Origin: Norana najaformis | Lineage: Eukaryota > Annelida > Clitellata > Crassiclitellata > Hormogastridae | Reading direction: 5' to 3' | Length of the DNA: 64,000 nt | NCBI GenBank assembly: GCA_964023275.1 | Contig: OZ029914.1 | Location: forward strand, 33,829,924 to 33,893,923 | Shown here: piece by piece, positions 45,201 through 64,000 of the stretch | How positions within the stretch are numbered: position 1 is the first letter of the stretch | How the letters are laid out: every line of letters starts with the position of its first letter | Translations under genes and position numbers: made by a program | The notes under the pieces: generated by a model | Databases searched by the model: none | What the model was told of the DNA's origin: nothing | Seen by the model: only the letters and a program-made list of their open reading frames with translations

Positions 45201-46016
45201 GATGATGACAAATATGTAGATGTATAGGTTGTTAAAAGTTTATGATGCAATGTAAATACGGATATTTCTGGTATATACACTTAGAACACAGTTTCTTGAG
45301 CTGGCTCTCAAATCAAATAATTTTATTATGCAAATTTTGCTACATGATCGCCTGTTGCAAAGGTACACAGTGGAACTGACAAGAAAAATGCAGCCATTAA
45401 CAGTGACCTTGAGGTCAAAACCATCCGGCAACACACATATTTTGCAAACAGAAATTACATTACACTTTAACTTTTGTGTGGGAGTACTACATAAATTAGG
45501 CCCGCATTATGCTAAATATGTAGCATTACTAGGTGATTCTATTTGGGTCACATAAAATATCAGCCTCTAAAGCCGTAAACATGAACTCTGTGTACTATTA
45601 TATCAACACGGAAAGGTAGGCCTACTACATGTTGCATAGTTCCGTGACCGAACTGTAACGAAAATACGCAGAAGTGTAATAAAACATATTCATGTAAGAA
45701 GACACAATCTGCTGAAAACCGCTTTTAAACGCATTTTTGAACATTCCGAATACTTGCCCAGGCGATTGAGGCCATGGCTAAAGTGGCCTCGGTAGTCGGC
45801 CATGGTCAGGTTATCGGCCAGGGCTTTTGCATGCTGAGGCTTCGTCCCGACAGCCACCATCGAACGCTCGATAAAACTTTTGATCTCCGGAAGGGTCACA
45901 AGCACCCCAGGATGAACCGAGTCGCTCCCCACATCCCGACTCTGCGCCCGCTGGACAAGACGCCCCGCTACGCAAAGGCCCCTCAGTGGACGAAACCCAA
46001 ACAACGACGCAGCCAT
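39205..46016 (-). CDS. Ldh_2-family (malate/L-lactate dehydrogenase type) oxidoreductase, complete
   Basis: The exons in transcription order are 46016-45758, 44851-44663, 44073-44012, 43393-43340, 42881-42783, 42377-42312, 41885-41697, 40530-40435, 39941-39831 and 39255-39205 (stop TGA). All are in phase, giving 391 residues. The family uses NAD(P) to oxidise or reduce 2-hydroxy/2-keto acids. It has a fold distinct from classical LDH/MDH and is common in bacteria (YbiC/YjmC/ComC types). The family signatures are ADNLTMADYRGHFSHGLNRL, the GSNHYGIAGFYSLQASDIGH block with its conserved His, TLGTNPLSLAAPG, MATSAVALGK, GWGADAKGK, GYKGYGLAMLVEIFCGIL, QCFVAINPE and AGDPE. The first exon encodes a Ser/Arg-rich, acid-poor leader (MAASLFGFRPLRGLC) that could be a mitochondrial presequence. 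An in-frame ATG at 46136 could add 40 residues. Intron 1 appears to be GC-AG. The substrate cannot be deduced. Confidence 0.94.
43001..43145 (+). repeat. ~55-bp tandem repeat, about three copies, in Ldh_2 intron 4
   Basis: aatgaactctttgtcaatag...agaatcaacaaaata is followed by two diverged repeats (aatgaactctgtcaaaagca, aatgatctctttgtcaatag) spaced about 55 bases. Confidence 0.8.
43552..43625 (+). repeat. 3' block of the dispersed 35-kb-type element
   Basis: ctatagcaaccgtatggcct, cgatgctgct and ttttaatgaatcaatcggg match 35978-36045. It lies in the intron between Ldh_2 exons 3 and 4. Confidence 0.6.
45137..45213 (+). repeat. GAT/GGT trinucleotide repeat in Ldh_2 intron 1
   Basis: Runs of GATGAT, GAAGAA, GGTGGT and again GATGAT total about 75 bases. 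They produce a spurious Ser/Pro-rich open frame on the minus strand. Confidence 0.85.
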
Positions 46017-46670
46017 CTTGGATGTAAGCTGTCTCCAGCGCCCTTCAACCTTCACCTCGTTATTTAGTGGGTATTTCTGTAAAATCGCACTCGGATTTGT
46101 AAGAATCAAACTACAAACTAGTCGATTATACCTCATCAGCCTATTGTAAACGTTAACCTTTTTAATGTAAATCTAAACCTATTCCAAAACTTAATCTCTC
46201 TTAAACCTAATCCTAATTCAAATCCAATACTGAACCGATCCTAACTTCAACCCTTACTGCACCAGATGAGCTTATCCTATTCGCCTTTCATAGCATAATA
46301 GGTGCCTTTGGATCCTTGTATTCAAAGTCATATACATATCATATACATATTCTGTTGCGGAAGCTGCACAATTAAATTCGAACTGTAAGGTGGTCTGATA
46401 ACGCTCAGACAAAAATCGTAACTTCTTAAAAAAGATATCTAAATTCATAGCTGCGAACTTACCGCGCATAACAACGATGTAATAAATATGTTGAGGTTAA
46501 GCAAATGAAGTTTGCTTTAAAAATGTTAACACCGTGACTAGTTGGCATTAAAAGTGAAAACTAAAAACCACCATAAGAAGATTGCAGCTAATGGTGCTTT
46601 CGTTCGCGCCATCATTAAATCCCCAAACACCATCACTCATGTTCTAAAATCACATCACTGGCTTAAAAGG

Positions 46671-46800
46671 GCATGGTAGCCGATTGGTAAAAGGCTTAGA
46701 GCGGAAAGTACGGGTTCGAGCCTCCCCTAAGACGCTTAGGTCTCATGTGTAGGGACCTTGAGCAAGTCCTTCGCTCACAATTGCTCAGCGGCGTCACCAG
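46671..46800 (+). mobile_element. tRNA-derived SINE (second family) with A and B boxes
   Basis: An A-box-like tagccgattggtaa (46677-46690) and a B-box gggttcgagcctcc (46712-46725) are followed by tagggaccttgagcaagtcc and acaattgctcagcgg. The same body is at 31180-31300 (+) and 52480-52640 (-). The anticodon arm is not a sensible functional tRNA. Confidence 0.7.
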
Positions 46801-47089
46801 AATTACAATTATCTGGTCCATCCTACGAACTCACCAACAGGTCATTCAGTCGCTATGGAAACACATGTAGACCTACATGTATATTTCCATTTACGTTTTA
46901 CTGCACCTATGGAATCTCTTCGCAGGTCATTCACTCATAACTGAAAAGATTCCTCTTCAGCAAATCCTATCCTGATTCCTCCTCTTCATTTTACTTCTCT
47001 CGCCGCCCCAACTCTAAACACCATCCAACCTTTTGACTGTCTGCCTACTTGACCACTGACCTTGATATGAACTCATACATGCCAGTCGA

Positions 47090-47200
47090 TCTTGTTTTGA
47101 GTTAACGCCTGTGAATAAGCTGGTTTCTGGGACTTAGCTTTTTTGGGCGCTGTGAAACTCTTGAGATCAGGCCCACGATTACGATTACGATTGGGTGGAA
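47090..47200 (+). mobile_element. LINE-like 3' end with ATTACG tail
   Basis: cgcctgtgaataagctggtt, a gacttagctttt-like block and gggcgctgtgaaactct are followed by the tail acgattacgattacgatt. The layout is the same as at 48440-48560. Confidence 0.6.
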
Positions 47201-47329
47201 ATTAAAACTGGCATCAGGCGTGTGAAAATTGATATAGGATTAGCGTGGAAAGCAGCAAATATCATAAGGTCCGTACACAGGGAACTTAAATGGTGTGGCA
47301 CCTGTTCAAGTTCAACCATTCAACGGACT

Positions 47330-47547
47330 GTGGTGGCGAAGGATCTCACCAGCTTTGGAATTTACTGACCAGTTCAGTTCATTCTGACAATTCTTTGATG
47401 TCATTCATGTCTAAACTTAAGGCACATCTCTTCCAACTTGTTTACTCACCCTAGCCTGGCTTCTGGTTTCTCTGCCCTATCGGAATTCGACCTGGATTCT
47501 CCAATGGTTTAGATTTTTGACTGCAATTTTGACTTGAAGCGACCATC

Positions 47548-47550
<3 letters not shown>
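47330..47550 (+). mobile_element. LINE ORF2 C-terminal remnant
   Basis: The plus strand encodes SFMSKLKAHLFQLVY, the conserved terminal segment of LINE ORF2 proteins, after a frame-broken stretch. The degraded 3' region runs into a (CT)n repeat. Confidence 0.55.
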
Positions 47551-47604
<54 letters not shown>

Positions 47605-47625
47605 AGATTAGATTAGATTAGATCA
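47551..47625 (+). repeat. (CT)n microsatellite followed by TAGAT repeats
   Basis: About 52 bases of pure CT are followed directly by agattagattagattagatc. The same agattagattagatc motif appears at 63304-63325, and its complement at 52648-52662, which suggests a shared retroelement tail. Confidence 0.9.
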
Positions 47626-47971
47626 AATCATTGAAACTACGCAGGGTCGAGGCCATACGGGCGCTAGCAAAATGTCTACATTCACATTTTACATTTTAAG
47701 TTAAAGGAAAAACTGCGATGTTCACAAAATGAAATATAAAAGAATTTCAGAATTATTAAACTGTAAACCTTTGAGTAATTTGCTGAAATTTGCTTCTACG
47801 TGTGCTATAAAATTTGGACAATATTTAAGCGCTACAGATAATATTTCTTGATATTTACGTCACTTCCACCTTATAATCTTAACCGCATGAAACAATCATT
47901 TTGGATGCAACATGTGATGACGCAAGTGAACGGCGAACCATCGCTACCTAATGTAAATCAGACCCTTCACG

Positions 47972-48030
47972 GATTGATATAGCGAACGTATGGCCTCGAC
48001 CCTGCTCAATTGCAATGAATTCATATAATT
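47972..48030 (+). repeat. 3' block of the dispersed 35-kb-type element
   Basis: gatatagcgaacgtatggcc, tcgaccctgctcaa and caatgaattcat match 35978-36045 and 7722-7785. Confidence 0.55.
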
Positions 48031-48189
48031 AGCGTAAATGTATCAAACAAAATCCTTCATTGAACACGATTTTTACTGTACTTTAAATATGTGAAATATG
48101 CTTTCAAAGAAATAGGAATTTTATTCGTCTCATCAAAGCGAATCTCTTTTAAGTTATTAGATTTTTTATATTTATCTTCTTTGTGTTGT

Positions 48190-48565
48190 CTGCTACCCAA
48201 CAGGACCTAAATATTTGAGCTCCATCACTGTCTGTTCGTTCTGCCCAGTCAATTGTGGCGTTTCGTTCTCAACTTAAAACCACCCTTTTCAAATTGTTTA
48301 TCCACCGCAGGCTGCCTTTCTATCTTTTGGGCTGACTTTCAGGATTTGACCTGATTACGGCTTGACTATGGTGCGCCATCGGTTGATGGCTACCTTGTGC
48401 ATTGGGCACCGGCCCATTCGGTTACTGATTAATAACCGAACTCTTCTTGCCTATCGATTTTGTTTTGACTGAGCGCCTGTGAATAAGCTGGTTCTCGCAA
48501 CTTAGCTTTCGTTGAGCGCTGTAGAAATCTCGAGTTAACGATTTACGATTTTTTACGATTATTAT
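48190..48565 (+). mobile_element. 5'-truncated LINE: ORF2 end plus 3' UTR and tail
   Basis: One frame reads LSVRSAQSIVAFRSQLKTTL followed by FKL, the usual end of LINE ORF2. A 3' UTR then leads to tatcgattttgttttgactg, gagcgcctgtgaataagctg and an ATTACG-type tail. It is broken upstream, and this is the clearest copy of its family in the window. Confidence 0.75.
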
Positions 48566-48829
48566 TGGTTACAGATGACGCCCAAAAACAAAAACGTCAC
48601 TGTATATGGGTTGAATCTGTATTCCTCTAGCATCTGTTTTATTAATAAACAAGAAGGGTGGGGTGTACCGGAATGTAAATTTAATTGTGCTAAACATCTT
48701 ATAAGTACGCCGTTTTACTGTAAATGTCCATCCATCAAAACACATATACGATACAATTTTAGCGGAACTGCTATAGAAATAGCCTGCATTTGCTTAAAAT
48801 AGCAGGCAGCTTGAGTACTTAGGTTGCAT

Positions 48830-48982
48830 ATGTTCAGCTTATGTGTCGTCGTCCTACGCACTGCACGCTGCCTACTGGTTGACCGATTTAACACATCAGA
48901 GAACGACAAAAGCCGTCCCGCATCAGGATTTAGGGCAACATCTTGATCTGCTTTTTCAAATTCATCAGATTTTTTCTGTCAG
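48830..48982 (+). promoter_or_regulatory. RUNDC1: Possible RUNDC1 promoter/non-coding first exon
   Basis: A slightly CG-richer stretch (gtgtcgtcgtcctacgcac) is followed by a strong donor (gtcagg|gtgagtc) at 48982. If spliced to 52198, the RUNDC1 frame is closed upstream by TGA with no ATG between, so it would be 5' UTR. There is no direct proof. Confidence 0.3.
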
Positions 48983-51705
48983 GGTGAGTCTGATTGTTTT
49001 GTGTTAACAGACTTAATTGCATTTGTTTGAAGTTATTTTTAATGAATAATTTTCTTAGAGCAGAGTAGCGGCTACAACCGTTACATGTTTTTAGTTGTTG
49101 AGGGAACAAAAGTGGCTCAAATTGGTATAACTAAGAAGTCCTTAAGTGATTGTCTCCTGGAGCAAGGCTGACACGTTGTATATAGTGCAAGTTCTAAGGG
49201 AAGGAACAAGCAACTGCTCTTATATGGCAGAGGTAAGATATCTGTGATGTGAAAATGAAGAAACATTGGTGTATAAGGTACAGCAGGGCATAACCAACCA
49301 AGCAGTTTCACATGATTAACAAACTCTTATTATTCATTTAATCTCTGGAGACTGACGCAGCAAACAGTGTATATTTATGTTTCGTGAAACTAGATGTTTC
49401 CCCAGACCACATCTAACAGGCATAGTTGGTAATTATTTCTTACCATCTACAGATGTATTCGGCTGCCTTCATTAGCTTTGCTGGTTCTTCCTGCTGAGTG
49501 GCCTGGTATGCACACAGTGGCATAACTGAATTTAAAGCACTGAATATCAGCCTTCTGCTATGTTTTAATAGACTGCTAACCACCCATAGCCCTTTTCAAC
49601 TGTTGTGTTATTTTAACACTGCCTTTATATAGGACAGCAGTAGAATCTTTTATTGCGACTCTGTATGTGAAGCATAGTGACTTGCCAATTTGTTAATGAC
49701 ATCCGAATCATTCCTGTAGCTTTAAACACCTTAATATGTGTTTGAAACAATTAAATTAATCTGTTCACAGCCTAAAGTCAATGTTGCATAAAGCTTATCT
49801 TTAGAAACCCTCAGTATCTCTGCATTAAAATCTGTATTTTTTTGTGGAATTTGATTACTTCACTTCTTTTTTTCTGTTTGGAAATGTAAGCAGCAATGAC
49901 TGATAGTAATATCGGTAGGTGTCACTTAGTCAGCAGAGGTGTCACTGTAGTTGATTTGTAGATCAGCTGTGCCCAGTACATATTAGGCCGTGTTTTTCAC
50001 TAGTTGCCATACATAGCTGGAGGCATCCTTTGTTCATACTGCATGTTTACGTATTGAAACTGTTCCTTTGGTAAACATTTTGTAAGTGTTACATTTATTG
50101 ATGTTGCTATTTTCAATGGATACACTTCTGTTCCTTTTGATTGATACCTACTTGTCACTCTTTGACTGATATTCTTTTGACTGACGTGCTGTTGAGAAAT
50201 CTGCTTTTGGATAGACAGCCTTCTATTAATTGAAAGTTTTTATATACTTTTGTCATCTTGACTGATATCTATTTAGCTGAAAATTCTCACCATTACTTGA
50301 CAGTCATCTGTTAGATAATTAGATGTTACTCTTCTATTTTTTACCAATGTTATTCTTGCCTGATGCTATTTTGTCAGGTGTTGGATTTTGTTATTTAGAT
50401 TTTAGGTTTGCTAAGCGAAATTTTGACTGAATCTTCAGTCATAACAATAATACACCTAAGAAATTTATACCAGACAAAAAGGGTCTTGTAAAATTGGTTC
50501 AAAGATAAACTTAGTGTTATTTGTAGTTGTCCTTTGAGTAGTATTTTCTAAACCATCTAGAGTATATTGCGTAGTTTTTTATATTTTAAAATTGAGTTTC
50601 TTGTAGTCATTATTCACAATTTGTTTTAGTACTTATTTTATAATTTACTCAGTTATTCTGTGTTGTTTCCTGGGGTTGGATGTAGTGATGTTTTTAAATA
50701 CCTTGTGTCAACGCCATGTCCTTAATCTTCATACCCAAATATAACTGTTAATATGAGGTGCTTGTTTTAGTTTAGAAATGTTTGGGAGGTGTTACATCAT
50801 CATTTGGGACCTTTGTCTAACCCTGTACCTTTTCTTCTGCTTTATGCATATATTATTACATTTTACATTACATTTTACAGCAAATTGTATCATATTCCTT
50901 GGTCACCATGGTAACAAAATGATAGCATACTAACTGAAACCAGAGCACCTTGAGGTTTAAACTTAAGATTGTTGGGACTGTTGGGTAAGTGTTCTTAAAT
51001 ACCACTGTCACAAAGATTTACCACAGCGTAGTGGTAACTGAGCATAGTTTAGCCCTGAAGGACCCACTTGAGTTACTTCTCAACTTAAGTTGTTTGTGCT
51101 ACTTGATTAACTGATAACCAGGATGCCTTCTTCATCTTACGAGACCCACAGGCTTGCTGTTTGGATTGGTTTCTCAAGTGTTACTTAATGGTATTCTATG
51201 ATGCAATTCATAAATCAAAACAAGCTAGAGCACATCACTTACTTATTTGAAAAAAATGCCAAGCTGTTACTGGATGGTGGATAGTTCATAGTAAAAACAT
51301 CGCTTTGAGATTAGCAAACAATGGAAAGGTTGCCGTCTGTATGAAAGCACTTATAGCTGAGAGCAAGGCTACAGGTAGACGCCTAGTCACATAAATTGTT
51401 GAACCTGTTTGACACCTTTGACTTTTGGAAGTGAGAATGTTGGCAGAAGATCAGTCATCTGGAGAGCCCTATTTATTTATTATTTATTTATTTATTAAAG
51501 CACTTTAAGTGCTGAATATATTGAACTTGGCCTTGGTCTGTTTAACTAGCTAGTGCCTTTTGTTTGCTTTTTATTTTTGGCTTGGATATTGGTAATAGTT
51601 GTGAGTCCTAAAACTGTTCAGGATTATGTGTGCATTATAATGTTGACAGAGAGGCATAAATTTGGAACGTAGAGCTTGTGTTTTCATGTTTTCATGATAT
51701 GTTAT

Positions 51706-51739
51706 ACTTTGTTTAGTAGCTCATGCTACTAAACAAAGT
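51706..51739 (+). repeat. Perfect 15-bp stem hairpin, 4-nt loop
   Basis: The arms actttgtttagtagc and gctactaaacaaagt flank tcat. A second small inverted pair (ggctcattcatgagcc, 51744-51759) follows directly. Confidence 0.9.
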
Positions 51740-52197
51740 TACTGGCTCATTCATGAGCCTTATTGACGATTTGAATGTTTCTGTTGGAGGGAAAATAAAT
51801 ACCAGAAGTTGTGTAAACTCTTCAAGCTGATATGCACCAGTGGTGGTCAGATGCATATAGGCACAGACTGTCAGACAATAAAACACGTTAACTTGTCTTT
51901 TAATGAAGCACAACTGGAAATTTAATGTGGCCTTTCTTTTTTTTGTGATTTTGAAACAGGTGTCTAGCTTTGAGCCTTGTTTACAGAATTTAGTATTAAA
52001 AGAGCGTATATTTGTCTATTAGCATTGTGGCCACAGTACTTTTATGAGTACTGCCTTCATAGATTTAAAACCGATTTCTGTTTGCTTGCAATGGATGAGA
52101 AATTTTGATGAGAGATTGCTTAGCAAATAATGCATTAGTGATGTTGACTGATGGATGCCTACAAATGGAATTATTGCATGCCTTCATTTTGCTGCAG

Positions 52198-63551
<11,354 letters not shown>

Positions 63552-64000
63552 CCTCAAGTGTTGACCTCTGCATCTGACTTTGGCAACTTTGAGGTTCTTG
63601 TTGAATGCTGGCTTCATGGGCTTCACTGATGTTCGATGTCACGAGTAATCAAGTCACTGTGGCTGTTGACATCATCAGCAAATGAGCCGCTGGACAAAGG
63701 GCCCAGCGACATCTTTGCTAAAGAGTTTGTCAGATCCAAAGTTAATAGTATCTTCATAGTATGGGTTCAGGGTCAGGATATTTAATTTTAAAACATTCCG
63801 TGTATGATAAATCTAAACCCTATCCCTACGACATTGCCATTTTCCAAAATATTGTAAAAATGCAATGAAATTATCATGAATCTGTAAATGAAATAGGACT
63901 TATTTGCGATTGAGTCGGTCAGAGATAATCTACATGGATTTCCAGTATTCTGGAATTTGAGTGCTGCATTATTAGTTAAACATCTGATTTGCTTCAAGTT
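63552..64000. other. RUNDC1 3' UTR/flank
   Basis: The RUNDC1 3' UTR begins here. No AATAAA is seen before the window ends, so the 3' end is either beyond the window or uses a variant signal. The open frame at 63788-63997 on the minus strand has no recognisable motif. Confidence 0.5.

Larger units (their letters stand above)
46017..52197. other. Spacer between divergent Ldh_2 and RUNDC1 genes
   Basis: Bases 46017-46150 are the presumed Ldh_2 5' UTR/promoter. From 46.6 to 48.6 kb several SINE and LINE 3' ends are packed together. From about 48.8 kb the DNA is AT-rich with no recognised coding exon, and is likely RUNDC1 intron 1 if the exon ending near 48982 is real. Open frames of 60-80 codons here carry no motif. 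Confidence 0.55.

Noticed and set aside
45023-45280. Ser/Pro-rich small protein on the minus strand
   Set aside because: It is generated by the GAT/GGT trinucleotide repeat inside Ldh_2 intron 1.
46671-46745. Functional tRNA gene
   Set aside because: The boxes are present, but I cannot fold a complete cloverleaf, and repeated copies with a shared non-tRNA body show it is a SINE.
49085-49124. Possible RUNDC1 coding first exon (ATG at 49085, phase 1 donor attg|gtataac)
   Set aside because: It would join in frame to 52198, but the donor is weak, the start context is poor and the peptide has no known counterpart.

Overview
This is an AT-rich nuclear genome window from an animal. It holds four intron-rich protein genes separated by intergenic DNA full of decayed retroelements and simple repeats. 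Almost every intron is GT-AG and several genes have more than ten small exons. The gene set (an XIAP-like BIR/RING protein, CMIP, RUNDC1 and a bacterial-type Ldh_2 oxidoreductase) and the repeats (tRNA-derived SINEs, 5'-truncated LINE ends with an ATTACG-type tail, short elements with an 'aaagcgcta' motif) fit a lophotrochozoan. A mollusc, perhaps a gastropod, is my inference and not proven.

Layout. (1) About 480-6024, plus strand: the 3' part of an inhibitor-of-apoptosis gene, with a BIR domain, Ser/Thr-rich linker and C-terminal RING. Its 5' exons lie before the window. (2) 6025-8529: 3' UTR, then repeat-bearing spacer rising into a G+C/CpG-rich promoter region. (3) 8530-28397, plus strand: a complete CMIP (c-Maf-inducing protein) orthologue in 19 coding exons, about 724 residues. 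(4) 28398-39204: about 11 kb without a recognisable gene, containing LINE, SINE and short-element fragments. (5) 39205-46016, minus strand: a complete Ldh_2-family (malate/L-lactate dehydrogenase type) oxidoreductase in 10 coding exons, about 391 residues, convergent with CMIP. (6) 46017-52197: spacer with several truncated retroelements and a possible non-coding first exon of the next gene. (7) 52198-63551, plus strand: RUNDC1 (RUN domain-containing protein 1), 17 exons recognised, C terminus complete, start codon uncertain. (8) 63552-64000: downstream flank.

The genes have no evident shared pathway. IAP and CMIP are signalling proteins, RUNDC1 is a coiled-coil/RUN protein, and the Ldh_2 enzyme is metabolic. 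Their clustering looks like ordinary animal gene order. I did not recognise a wholly new system. The most striking sequence is a six-copy perfect 49-bp tandem array at 5557-5850. Each unit carries a complete 3' splice site plus the first 23 bases of the IAP RING exon, giving six identical acceptors of which only the last reads in frame into the RING. The array begins at the 3' end of a SINE. Other points are a 19-nt microexon in the IAP gene, a 27-nt microexon in CMIP, a likely GC-AG intron in the Ldh_2 gene, an (AG)49 tract ending 33 bases before a CMIP exon, and a 93-bp intronic hairpin.
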